Shown in pieces: positions 1-11,125 of a stretch of DNA of 64,000 bases. Made by a program: the position numbers and the translations under genes. Each line of letters starts with the position of its first letter. The first letter of the stretch is position 1. This DNA is from Adiantum capillus-veneris (taxonomy: Eukaryota; Streptophyta; Polypodiopsida; Polypodiales; Pteridaceae), in assembly GCA_014529385.2 (NCBI GenBank), contig CM043953.1, positions 96,601,342 through 96,665,341 of the forward strand, read 5' to 3'. The notes beneath the pieces were generated by a model. The model did not search any database, was not told the DNA's origin, and was given only the letters and a program-made list of their open reading frames with translations.

Positions 1-779
1 AAACCCCGGGCTAGAAATTTTCAGAACAGAATTTCGATAAAATCTGGAAAAGTCACTGGCTTTGAAACGGTACACTATGAATTTAATTAGTTAAATACAC
101 TATGAATTTAATTAGTTAAGTAAAATTGGATGATTTTAGTAATTATTATTAATAAAGGCTTTCTTATCCTAAGGTTCTCGAAATTACTGATATTATAATT
201 TTCATCATTAAAAATCAGTGAAATTAGTAAAAATCCATTCTGGAAGCTAGAGGGGCTATGTGGAGCTGTGGGGAACCTGCCTGGGACTAGATTTAGTAGT
301 AGGGGATGTTTTTTTTACCTGTAGGGCTGCTTGGGATGCAAGTTATTGCCATTTTCCAGCGTGTGAGTGCCCAGAAACCTATAAATATGACCCTTGCTTC
401 ACAATTTCAGACATACTTGGAGCCTTGGCACATTCTTTCTCATCTAGAGGGACCGCTATGTAGAAATCACTAGAGATCAAGCTCTAGTTGGTTAATTAAA
501 CGATAATTAGCCTAATCTTTCTTAATTAGTAAAGCTAAGTTAACCTATTTTTTTAATAAATTAAATCTTAATCCTATGCATACTCAAAAATCCTCTCTTA
601 ATTAAATATTCTTTGTTGATTATTGTGATTAAACTTAGAAATATTAAGCAAATTAATTATTATATCATATTAGAGCTGAAATTATCCATTTTAATCATAA
701 ATTAGTGAGAATTATACTAATTAAGTTTAGATTAAGTTGAGATAATCATCAAAGCTGTGTTAGAATATCATTAAGCTAG

Positions 780-1800
780 AAAAATTATCTTATAATTTTT
801 AAAGTAATTTTCATAATTAATTAGATAGAATTATACTATTTTTGAGAGAAAATTAAATGGAAAAATAATCAAATCAATTCAAAATGCTTTGAGTTATTTA
901 TCAGAGGTTAATTACATCTTAAGAAACCCGTGATAATTATGTTAACCTCATATAATTAGTTTACCTAATTATCTTAATAAAATTACACTATTTTTACGAC
1001 AAATTAAAAGAGAAAAAATATCAAATTGATTCAAAATGCTTTAAGATAATTATGAGAGATTAATTACATTGTAGAAACCCGTGATAATTATGTTAATCTC
1101 AGATAATTATTTTACCTAATTATCTCAGCAGAATTACACTATTTGTAGGACAAATTAAAAGAGGAAAAATAGCAAATTAATTCAAAATTCTTTAAGATAA
1201 TTATTAGTGGTTAACTATATCTTAGAAAACCCATGATAATTATGTTAACTTCAGATAATTAGTTTACCTAATTATCTTAGCAAAACTACATTGTTTTTAG
1301 GACAAATTAAAAGAGAGAAAATAGCAAATTGATTTAAAATGCTTTAAGATAATTATCAGAGGTTAATTACATTTTAGAAAATCCGTGATAATTATTTTAG
1401 ACAGATAATTATCCTAGTAGAAAACCACTATTATTCAAGGTAAATTAAAGAGAAAAATTAGTAAATCATGTGCTATGATTACATGCTATTTATTAGAGTT
1501 AGATTATAGATAAAGAGGCCATGATAATTATGTCAAGGTTAGAAAAGTAGTATAGATATTTATCTAAGTCAAATTATACTACTTCTAGCTAAAAACTAAA
1601 GAGGGAAATTAGTAAATCATGTTATATGATTACATGCTATTTATGAGAGATAGAGTACATGATGAAAAGGCCGTGATAATTATTTCAAGGTTAGAAACTT
1701 AGTACAGATTTTATCTAAGTCAAAATATACTAATTCTTTTTATTTAAGTCAAATTACCCTAATTTTAGCTGAAAATTGAAGATGGAAATTATATAATTAG
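780..1800. repeat. degenerate ~150-bp tandem repeats inside LTR A
   Basis: The phrase GATAATTATGTTAACCTCA and close variants recurs at about 933, 1085, 1235 and 1388. More distant GATAATTATgTCAAGG versions lie near 1522 and 1676. Each unit is extremely AT-rich and contains a TTAATTACAT / AATTACACTAT core. The block is present in all four LTRs, so it belongs to the LTR rather than being a later satellite insertion. Confidence 0.75.
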
Positions 1801-2328
1801 GTTGAAAAATAATAAGATATTTAAGAGAGATCAAAAATATCCCTATCTACTTGTGGTAATTATATCATAGTTAATTAGGGAGGTTAGGAGATTATAATTA
1901 ACCAAAAGTACTATTTTTAGTAAATGATTAATTAAAATAAATAGACTTTGTGGTCAAGAGTTTTTAGGAAAATTATAGTAAGTGTAAACCTATGATATCA
2001 AGTTGAGAAAATAAAATCTTTAAGATAGAATAAATAGAATAAATATTAAGCCCAAAATAAGTAGTTCCAAGCTTAAAAGCGATGGAAAAATTAGAAAAAA
2101 GATATAGACAATTATAAGAAAATTAGGAGAGCTTAGAAAACCCTTAGGGAAGCGGTGGAAAAAGTTATCATGCCTATATAGGCAAATAAGAAATTACTAG
2201 GTCAAGAATTTACCCATTAAAACTATAAATTTAACCTTGAATGGGTTACGATTCAATACAAAGGCTAAGTCTAGATTTCAAATAATTTACCTAATCATTA
2301 GACGTCTTTTTTATAAGGATAATAAGTT

Positions 2329-2376
2329 ATGGCACCTAAAAAGACCCGAGCACTACATTTGATGATGAGGACATAG
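2329..2376 (+). pseudogene. truncated LTR-encoded short ORF, copy A
   Basis: It begins MAPKKTRA like the open copy at 31538. A deletion of about 35 bases after the first residues shifts the frame into a TAG. See 31538-31723 for the intact version. Confidence 0.6.
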
Positions 2377-2898
2377 CCGGGCCTAGTAGTAAGCCTACAG
2401 AGGAGAGTCTTCAGGCGCCAGCGCAGCAGCAGATGGCTAATCAGTCTCAAGTGGGTTTCCCATTATTCAATTAAGTCTTTAAATAGTTTATGTTCTTTTA
2501 TAAGTTAACATTGCATATGTAAGGAGTGAGTAAGAATCTGAAAAGGAATAATTGGTCAAAAGGTAACTTCCAAGAAACCAACGTGCATTGTTTATAAAGT
2601 AGGAAAGAATTGTTTGGGTTAAAACTAGTTGAATTAGGAAAGATATGATTGATCATCCTTAAGACAGTTTGTCTCAAGACACCTCAAACTCCTTGGTATA
2701 AATTGATGATAATGATGGCTTTCTAGCCGCAGATAAGTCGGTTACCCCCATGAACGATGAGTTTCTACTCCATGTCATGTCTTGATGTTTCTACATAAGT
2801 TAGGATACCGTTTCTTATCCTAGGGGAGCCACCCGGTTGTATCGGCAACTGGCTTGGTGTATGGGCACCCGGAACCTTGGGTGAGGGTTTATCCACTC

Positions 2899-3000
2899 CG
2901 GATTATGAATAAGGAATGGGTGCCGTTTTTTCACCCTTAGGTGAAAAAACGGATTATGAATAAGGAATGGGTGCCATTTTTTCACCCTTAGGTGATCTTG
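2899..3000. repeat. 51-bp direct duplication in LTR A
   Basis: Two adjacent copies start CGGATTATGAATAAGGAATG, at 2899 and 2950. LTRs C and D have a single copy, so this is a private change of LTR A. Confidence 0.85.
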
Positions 3001-3642
3001 AGACAAGAAGAGTACTGGTCATGGTTATTATGGACAATGTTTTGATTGACAATACCCTGTCTTAAGTTTAAAGATGTCTGTTTGCTAAAAGAATGTTTTC
3101 AATACTGTTTTCAAGGGCTGTTTTAATAAAATCCTTTTATGAAGGATAAAAGGAATCATTATTTTAATTGTGATAAGAACATGGTAGTAATTAAATAACA
3201 AAAGAATCATGTGTGAGTGCGGGGTGGTAAGTGGGGATTGACTAAGGTTGTCAATCATGGACGAGTGGACCTTATTAGTCAGGTAACTATCCATCTCTAC
3301 GCACTAAAACGTTTAGAAAACTTCTTCACTTGGAAGAGGAGTCCACCAGCGGCTGTGCCCTCACATCTGTTAGGAGGCAAAAAGAGTTGGTTGAGGATAC
3401 CTTAGCCCAATTGTGGAAGTTATAGGGCTGAAATAGTTTTTCGGACTTTTAATACGTTGTCCCGTTTCCGCTGTGAGACATGACTAGGTCTGCTTCTAAG
3501 GCTATAGACCCAAGCCATTGTCAATGATAAAGATCTATTCCTTGGATTTGTTTTGTTTAGAGACTCTGATTTTTATCAGACCTAGAGACCTGTCAAGGAT
3601 CCCATCCTGATCTTGGTATTGGCGGCTTGGGAATCTCACAAG

Positions 3643-3654
3643 TGCTATCAGAGC
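3643..3654 (+). promoter_or_regulatory. primer-binding site (initiator Met tRNA), one mismatch
   Basis: The sequence is TGCTATCAGAGC, two bases after the LTR end. The expected complement of the initiator-Met tRNA 3' end is TGGTATCAGAGC, which is what the copy at 19364 has. The G-to-C change at the third base marks this copy as diverged. Confidence 0.85.
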
Positions 3655-3832
3655 GTGTGTTAATTAAAGTCTTGGACCTAGAGAAAAGTTTAAGGTATTA
3701 CATTAAAATAAGTGATCTCTGAAAAATTCAAATTAAAGACATATTTAATTGAAAAGAGGGAGAGAAATAAAGAGAGAGCATTATCCCCATCTTTGCAAGA
3801 ATATTTCCATCAGGCCTATAGCAAATCCATGG

Positions 3833-3840
3833 ATTTTAAC
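3833..3840. other. empty hAT target site (ATTTTAAC)
   Basis: A single ATTTTAAC joins GGATTTTAAC directly to ACTAGG. In internal region C the same 8 bases flank the hAT element at 19554-19561 and 27609-27616, with the same outer neighbours. No excision footprint is visible. Confidence 0.9.
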
Positions 3841-4028
3841 ACTAGGTTTATGAGAGCTTGCCTATCCCGACACTATTCAATGTGAAAAAGCGTGATGAAA
3901 TGGCTAGATAAGAGATTTTCTCCTTCCACTTGGAGGATTAGCTGGTCAAGAATTTTCTTCATCGATGCAGGAAAGTTAGAAGTTTTAGAACTAAATATAA
4001 AGAGACTCAATGGACCGAATATCTTCAA

Positions 4029-4256
4029 GTGATTGAAGTCTACTTTTTCATTGGAACGGAGAATCCAGAGGAAACCCTTGTAATAGGTGATGTCCAAGTA
4101 TCACAAAATCAGTGGGTGTTTGATCAAGTGTTTAAAGTAATCTACCCAGGTAGAATTAGACCCATAGGTGTATGCCCTAGTTTTAATGGACCAAAAGATG
4201 TTGTATATTTTGATCCTATATCTTATCCACCCAAAGTCCACAAGATTCTAATATAG
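4029..4256 (+). CDS. unknown short ORF of the array internal region, copy A (75 codons)
   Basis: The frame encodes a protein containing IEVYFFIGTENPEETL and VYPGRIRP-like segments and ends before a run of stops. It matches the C-terminal part of the longer frames at 14231-14623 and 27668-28033. I do not recognise a domain. Its position between primer-binding site and polypurine tract fits a remnant of gag or a captured fragment. The upstream part seen in the other copies is out of frame here because of an indel near 3890-4010. Conservation among the copies may only reflect recent array duplication. Confidence 0.4.
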   Translation: MIEVYFFIGTENPEETLVIGDVQVSQNQWVFDQVFKVIYPGRIRPIGVCPSFNGPKDVVYFDPISYPPKVHKILI

Positions 4257-5106
4257 GGTTGTCGTCACCCTTGTACATAGTAGGAAGAGCAAGAGAAGCA
4301 AGAGCTTATGCAATCATGGGAGAACCAACCTTATGAGGAAGAAAGAGCCACTCACTTGGCCATAGTTAGCAATCCTAGAGCTTTGTAAACCACTAAAAAT
4401 CAATAATGAAAAACTTTGAGTTACTTATATATTATAATGGTATACATGATTTTCTTTTCTAAAATTACTTAAGGAATCTAAAGTTAAGTTAGTATTCAAT
4501 CAAGAAATTAAGGATTGATCTAGCAAATGAGACAGTGGTTCCCGATAGTATGAAAAGAATTTGAATTTTGAGAATGAGATAGTTATCAAGAAACCAACTC
4601 ACATTCTTTGTGCACACGATAGCCTTCCTTGGAAAATGATCTAGATATGAAAGTATTAAGGTACGAGACTAATAGGAAGCCGAAAAGAAATCTTGGTATG
4701 ATACTTCTTAAAACCCTTTTCATATTGTTGGTCAACCAGGTTAGAGCACAGAAGGGGCACCTCTCGTGCAATGGTGGAAGCTTGTGCCGAACGCAGATTG
4801 CTCAGAATAGCAAGAACACGTTGAGCGTGTTCAGATTAGCAAAGCTGAAATAGATGATACTTGTCGAATGCTGATTACTCTGAATGGTCAGTTAGACCGA
4901 GCGCGTTCATGTTGACAAGGTGGATACATGGATCTTTTATGGAATTGATTTAACCTGGTTTTTGAGATGATACAAATGGTTTATAAATGTTTCTAAGATG
5001 GGCTCAACACTAAGAGTTTTTTGAGGAAAAATTGGCTAGCAAGTAATTCCAACCAGAAACGAGAATGAAATCTTAGAGTAATCAGTAACTTTTGGTGACT
5101 TCCAAA

Positions 5107-5183
5107 GGTTATCCCTTCGAAGATGCCACTTGGGAGGATGAATTTCTCCTCTCAAAGATTTTCCCAATTTCAGTTGAGATGAG
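5107..5183 (+). pseudogene. polyprotein C-terminus (chromodomain-like end) remnant, copy A
   Basis: The translation contains YPFEDATWEDEFLLSKIFPN and is followed by a stop. An ATWE...FP ending just before the polypurine tract is typical of chromovirus integrases with a C-terminal chromodomain. Only this tail survives. Confidence 0.6.
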
Positions 5184-5212
5184 GGTATCTCAAATTCGTA
5201 AGTTGGGGTGAT

Positions 5213-8200
5213 TGTACGGTTTCTAGTTTCCGAAACCTTAAAGATTGTATAAAGCTTAATCAAACTGGTATGATTATTGAAAAAGCAATGTAGAATTGTT
5301 TGAGCATGGCAAACATTGGTATTTTTGGAATCTTAAACACAACAAACTCTGGGCTAGAAATTTTCAGAACAGAATTCTGATAAAACCTGGAAAAGTTACG
5401 GGCTCTGAAATGTTACACTATAAATTTAATTAGTTAAGTAAAATTGGATGGTTTCAGGAATTATTATTAATAAAGACTTTCTTATCCTAAGGTTCTAGAA
5501 ATTACTGATATTTCTAATTTTCATCATTAAAAATCAGTGAAATTAGTAAAAATCGATTCTGGAAGCTGGGGGCTGTGTGGAGCTGTGGGGAACCTGCTCG
5601 GGACTAGATTTAGCAGCAGGGGACGTTTTTTGACCTGTAGGGCTGCTTGGGATGCAAGTTATTGCCATTTTTCAGCCTGTGAGTGCCTAGAAACCTATAA
5701 ACATGGCCCTTGCTTCATAATTTCAGACAGAATCAGAGCCTTGGCACATTATCACTCATCTAGAGGGACCGCTATATAGAAATCACTAGAGATCAAGCTC
5801 TAGTTGGTTAATTAAATGGTAATTAGCCTAATCTTTCTTATTTGCAAAGATAGGTTAATCTATTTTCTTAATAAATTAAAGATTAATCCTATGTATACTC
5901 AAAAATACTCTCTTAATTAAATATTCTCTGATGTTTATTGTGATTAAGCTTAGGGATTGTAATGGAATTTGCCTATTCAATTTGAGAGTAGCGGAATTTA
6001 ATGAGAGTACTTTCAAGAAATGATTTTTTGAGCATAGCGGGTAGACATAATTGAAGATAGCAACATAATCATAGCAATTAGTCAAGTTGGCATAGACAAT
6101 ACTTTTGCAAGAGAGAGAATTTAGAGAACATGACAACAGTTGAGGACCAGATTTATGTGGAGCCGGTCCCCCCTCCAATAGGCATTTGTATTATGGTTTC
6201 TCCCATAAAGAGAGACTTGTTACAATACATTCTTTGTGTTCCTTGTGACCTAGGTGAAGCAATGAAGATGGAAAGCTTCATGCATCACCATCATAGCATA
6301 ACCTAAACTTGAAGAAAGCTTTAACTATACCAAGCCTCAGTCCCAAGACCTCAAACACCTTCGAAGGTGGAGAGAGCTAGCAGGGAATGAGAGTAGGGAA
6401 GAGGAAGAAGAAACATTTCATACGAGAAAGAGCTAGTTCCTCACTTATCATAACTCTTGTGCTAGCATACATAATAGCATAGTAATGAAGAAGAAATAGA
6501 TGGCAAGCTCAAGCATTGAAGCATGGCTCTTGGATGGATTTGCACTCCATATCCAAGAGTGTTGGTGTAGGCTCTCAACCTCTACTTGCTTGGAGAAGGA
6601 GAGGGAGTTCTTGCACTTTTCATAGTACACAATGAGAGTGTTTGTGAGTGTGTGTGGGTGAGTATACCCCCTAAGCACCCCCCTAGCTTGCTTGGGTCGA
6701 CCCCCCCTTGTAGCTCATGCTTGAAGCTCATTGGACCCCTTTAGGCCTAGCCAATCACAAGCAGGATCCATTACAAGCAACAGGGATAGCCTTGGGACAA
6801 GTGTCCCCCTTTCCCCTTTGAGAGAGAGGACTTGATAAATGCCCCTTAGTCATCAAGCATGACTAAGCACTTGAAGTAGGGGGTGTTCCCACAAGCATCT
6901 CAGGCAAGCTTCTCAAGGCACCTCAAGCAGGACAAGCACCTCAAGCACGACAAGCACCTCGAGCTTGGGCCGGGTTCCCACCTCAAGCTCAGCCCTAGCT
7001 TACCTAAGGTCAAAGGACTTTTACACACATTATTGGAGGTCTTCAATGAAGCTAACCCAAAGGTCTTATGCTCCATTGGTTAGCCTTGCTCTTGATAGAC
7101 CATCTCCCATTTGGGCCCCTTTACTATTGGCCCCGTGTTGAGATAGATCTATAAGCACATATCTATATCTTAACACTTGTTCCCGTTTATTCTCCCACAT
7201 TAAGTGATCAATTTAATATGATAAAATCATTTGGGTTGGTTAGATATTAGATTTTATGACAGGGATATTAAGAAAATTAATTATTATATCATATTAGGAC
7301 TGAAATTATCCATTTTCACCATAAATTAATGGGAATTATACTAATTAAGTTTTTATTAGGTTGAGATAATTATCACATCTGTATTAGATTGTCATTAAGC
7401 TAGGAAAATTATCTTATAATTTTTTGAGTAATTTTCTTAATTAATTAGGCAAAATTACACTATTTTTGAGAGAAAACTAAAAGGAAAAATATACTAATTG
7501 ATTCAAAATGATTTGAGTTGTTTATCAAAGGTTAATTATATCTACAAAAACCAAGGATAATTATGTTAGCCTTAGATAATTAGTTTACCTAATTATCTTA
7601 GCAGAATTACACTAGTTTTAGGAAAAATTAAAAAGGCGAAAATAGAAAATTGATTCAAAGTACTTTAGGATAATTATCACAGGCCAATTACATCTTATAA
7701 AACCCGTGATAATTATGTTAGCCTTAGATAATTATTTTACCTAATTATCTTAGCAGAATTATACTATTTTTAGGACAAATTAAAAGAGGGAAAATAGAAA
7801 ATTAATTCAAAATTCTTTAAGATAATTACCAGTGGTTAATTATATCTTAAGAAACTCGTGATAATTATGTTAACCTCAGATAAATAGTTTCCCTAGTTAC
7901 CTTACCAGAATTACACTGGTTTTAGGACAAATTAAAAGAGGAAAAATAAAAAAATGATTTAAAATGATTTAAGATAATTATTACAGATTAATTACATCTT
8001 ACAGAATCCATGATAATTATCTTAGCCATAGATAATTATTTTCGATGGTTATCCTAGTAAAAAACCACTATTATTGAAGGTAATTTAAAGGCAAAAATTA
8101 GTAAATCGTGTGCTATGACTAGATGCTATTCATCAAATCTAGATCATAGAATAAAGAAGTCGTGATAATTATGTCAAGGTTAGAAAAGTAGTACAGATAT

Positions 8201-8465
8201 TTATCTAAGTCAAATTATACTAATTCTAGATAAAAACTAAAGAGAGAAATTAGTAAATCATGCTATATGATTACATGTTATTTATCAGAGCTAGATTACA
8301 TGATGAAAACTTCATGATAATTATGTCAAGGTTAGAGACTTAGTATAGATTTTATCTAAGTCAAAATATACTAATTCTGGTTGAAATTTCAAGGGAGAAA
8401 TCATTAAATCATGTTATATGATTACATTATATTTATCACAGTTAGCTTACATAATAAAGAGGCCA
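5213..8465 (+). repeat. LTR B, truncated at its 3' end and interrupted by a solo LTR
   Basis: It begins TGTACGGTTTCTAG after the polypurine-type tract, as do LTRs C and D. It is collinear with LTR C except for a 1.3-kb insertion at 5958-7261. It stops abruptly at about 8465, at the point equal to LTR C position 17518, where it joins inverted hAT sequence. About 1.84 kb of its 3' part, including promoter, U5 and primer-binding site, is missing. Confidence 0.85.
5958..7261. mobile_element. probable solo LTR inserted in LTR B
   Basis: The insertion is absent from LTRs A, C and D. It begins TGTAATGG and ends TTATGACA, and is flanked by GGGAT at 5953-5957 and 7262-7266, the 5-bp duplication expected of LTR-element integrase. 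Its 1304 bp contain no convincing ORF and no internal second LTR. A short repeat of CAAGCACCTCAAGCA units lies at about 6895-6965. Orientation is uncertain. Confidence 0.75.
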
Positions 8466-8755
8466 TAGTTTTTGTAACATTTGAAAACATTTACTCATTG
8501 TCTTGCGAGAATTTATTAGTGAATTGTGAATTGTCTTCACTTCAGCTTCAATTATGATATGTGATAATGCAACGATTTGTTAGGGCTTTGTATATTATGA
8601 AGCTTTAATAGTGATTTGTGGCCTTGTAAAGGTTTTTAAGGGCTTCGTTTATTATTAAGAAAATGTCTAAACCTTAAACTAAATATAAAAAAAAACTTAT
8701 AAGATAAACAGTTTCTGAACTTAACCAGAAGTCACTCAATGGATTTAATAATCTA

Positions 8756-9850
8756 TTAATTACACCAACGTCGCTTGCTGCGACGGCTCAAAGTTGGTTC
8801 AATTTCCAAATTCTCTTCAATCTCTTCTAAAGTACATGTAGTTTCTACTTCATGAGATTCCCCTTGTAGGTCACTGTCTTCATCCACCTCATCATTGGTT
8901 ACATCATAAGTCCAACGCGGCATCTCCTCTTTGTAGTTCTCAGCTTGCACTCTTGCCAATAGCCGATGGTTGCAGTACATATACACCAATTTTTCAGCTC
9001 TTGAATTTAGAAGGCAGTTTCTGATGGTGGAATGTACATATTTATATGTACTCTAGTTTCTCTCAGAACATGAATTGGATGCACATTGGGCTAGGATTCT
9101 AACAGCTAGGCGTTTAAGGGTGGGTGCACTACCACCATTCATCATCCACCACTTCCACACTGGTTGCTCCGTGGCAAGTTTCTACACAAATTCTGTACCA
9201 AACTTACCCTCTTTGAGTTTAACCTTCGTAAGATCAATAACAACTGATGCATGCTCATCAGGATCATCATAAAACTTGTCTATCACATCATAAAAGTCTT
9301 CCAACACCTCCTCATCAAGTTTGTCTATTTCCATTGCCCAATACTCTGGATCCAATAAGAAAGCTACGCTGTGTAGTGGACTATGTGCTCCAACCCATCG
9401 ACCATGCACATACTTTCTCAAAATTTTGCTCCTCTTTTGAGTGAATGGTGTCTTCCAAGGCTTCACAATTGGCTTCTGGGGCTCCTCTGGATTTGCAAGG
9501 CTTTCTTGAAAAGCCCACCAAGCCATCCACACCTTACCTATGTTAGGCAAGGCAGAATCCAGTTGGTGTAATGCGAGCATAATTGGCATCATGACATTGT
9601 GCACATCCACCACATCATCCCAGAAGTGGCGATTAGCTAGTAGATCTTTGATCACCCCTATTTTGCTTTTTATCTTCTCCCTTTGACCAGCCTCCCATTC
9701 TGAAAAAGTGGCACAAACAAATGTCTCCATCACAGCATTCTTATTTTTTATTAGTGATTCTACCATATAGTAGTTGGTGCAAAATCTAGTTTCGCATAGC
9801 AGTTTTAACATAGTAGACATCCTCTGACGGTACATGTCAAGAACCCTCAC
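8756..9850 (-). pseudogene. hAT transposase C-terminal half, inverted copy
   Basis: The two open pieces, 9182-9850 and 8756-8989 on the minus strand, match the C-terminal part of the transposase at 20663-22969, starting from its MYRQRMSTMLKLLCETRFC region. The intervening stretch, carrying the hATC dimerisation region, is frameshifted. The N-terminal BED finger and both catalytic aspartates are lost with the left half of the element. It cannot make active transposase. The acidic tail ending RRSKRRW is preserved. Confidence 0.85.
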
Positions 9851-10682
9851 TCACATAGCACAATGAAAGTTAATCATCATGCTTTGCATCAAGCATGATA
9901 TATGATACATATGTCCGCATGGCAAGCAGAAGTGACCACACCACTCATGAAAGAATGATCTACATATGGGGCAAGGACCACTGTGCTCACCAGAAGCTGG
10001 AGGGGCCTCAATAGATGTTGGGTGCTCAATCAATGTGGCAGCATTTTGTCTTTTTATAGTCGCCTCTAACTTATTTACGTGGCGAGATAGCACCTTCACC
10101 TCCCTTTGCAAGTCTCTATTTAGGGTTTCTTCTGCATGAGAGCCTTGTGTAGCTTGTGATGCTTGCCTGAGTTGAGTTTGAAGCTCCTCCTTAACTTGAT
10201 GCACCTTCTAGTGCCAATGACATCTCTTGCCGTGTGACGGTGATTGCAGTACTGCGAATGTCCTCAACCGTCATGTGAGGTGTCCTTGAGCTAAAGTCCA
10301 CTACTTCACCCAAGACATAATGCATGTATAACATCTTGGCAAACCACAATGGACAATCCATATGATGCATAGGATGACTCATAACATTGAGATATATGTT
10401 CTCTCCATTGTCTCGTATGTCTGCATTAATGCATTGTGATAGCTTGAGTCGGCCTTTCTTGATGTTGTCATCTGCAACGCCTGGCCATATGGATTTGACC
10501 ATTTCTCGGTCAATCCTAGTGTTCACCTCTTTCCATTGTGTACCCACTGGGTTGGCCCACTGGGAGCAACGAGCAGCAATTCGAGCAGTGTCATTCACTC
10601 CACCGCCTTGACACATGGATCTGAGACGCTCAAAAGAGCGCTTAGCCCTTTGATTATCATTATCCATATCCTGATTAAACAC
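9851..10682 (-). pseudogene. RING-finger protein carried by hAT copy 1 (one frameshift)
   Basis: The N-terminal part (10191-10682) contains MFNQDMDNDNQRAKRSFERL and a segment QWANPVGTQWKEVNTRID resembling transposon-associated domains. The C-terminal part (9851-10204) has a Gln/Glu-rich coiled coil, then a RING finger with CPICRSFFHEWC, LPCGHMYHISC and a short tail. The two parts are in different frames, and the overlap near 10200 marks the indel. The RING cysteines and histidines are retained. RING proteins commonly act as E3 ubiquitin ligases, but activity here is inference. Copy 2 has a compensating intact join but a separate stop. Confidence 0.7.
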
Positions 10683-10729
10683 TATACTTCAGTTACGGCA
10701 TACAAACTTAATGATAATCAATTGCTATA

Positions 10730-10860
10730 AGAGTAACCACCATTTTACGACAGTCAATCGCTATAATTTTTACCACCATTTTACGACAATCAATTGATAT
10801 TAGAATAACCACCATCTTACGACAATCAATTGATATAAGAGTAACCACCATTTTTTAAAT
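10730..10860. repeat. short tandem repeat (~36-40 bp) between RING and kinase genes, copy 1
   Basis: Four imperfect units of the form AATCAATTGATATAAGAGTA plus ACCACCATTTTACGAC are present. The spacer region 10683-11125 otherwise shows nothing recognisable. Confidence 0.75.
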
Positions 10861-11125
10861 CAATGAATGACAATCAGTGACTCCACGTGGCTTATTGCTT
10901 GAAACTTAAGAGAAAAAACAAAACTCATAGAAAATTTGTTGTCTATTGAGATATAACGAAGTTTTTTTATTACTCATACATCATCCATGGCGCATAAAAA
11001 CCCAATTTTTAAAAGTGATTTTATAAGTCACAAGTCTTAGAAAACCCTGCTTCATAAAGTACATCATAAATCCATCAAAAAAAGGCTACACTCATTTCAG
11101 AGGGAGGGCGTAAGCATCGTTCTGG

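Larger units (their letters stand above)
1..3640 (+). repeat. LTR A of chromovirus-type Ty3/gypsy array (5' edge cut by window)
   Basis: The sequence is collinear with LTR C (15584-19361) and LTR D (28994-32838). It ends in ...AATCTCACA, followed at once by an initiator-Met-type primer-binding site. About 130 bases of its 5' end lie outside the window, judging from LTR B, where the shared block near position 4 sits about 135 bases inside the LTR. It has a TATA-like box at about 2174-2180 (CTATATAGG context), a degenerate 150-bp repeat block and a frameshifted copy of the short LTR reading frame at 2329. It is the only one of the four LTRs followed by an internal region without the hAT element. 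Confidence 0.85.
3641..5212 (+). mobile_element. internal region A of the tandem LTR array, without hAT insertion
   Basis: This 1.57-kb internal region runs from the primer-binding site to a polypurine-type tract (AAGTTGGGGTGAT) just before LTR B. It keeps a short unknown reading frame and the last residues of a chromovirus polyprotein. No gag core, protease, RT, RNase H or integrase is recognisable, so it is a non-autonomous derivative. The untouched hAT target ATTTTAAC is at 3833-3840. Confidence 0.8.

Noticed and set aside
260-463. Short ORFs conserved at the start of each LTR (for example 260, 5537, 15908, 29317)
   Set aside because: They lie upstream of the LTR TATA box in U3, differ in start and reading quality, and their similarity is explained by LTR copy homology.
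4586-4771. Minus-strand ORF repeated in the three internal regions (4586, 14957, 28367)
   Set aside because: It overlaps a plus-strand frame of similar quality; both seem to be chance frames kept by recent duplication, and neither matches a known family.
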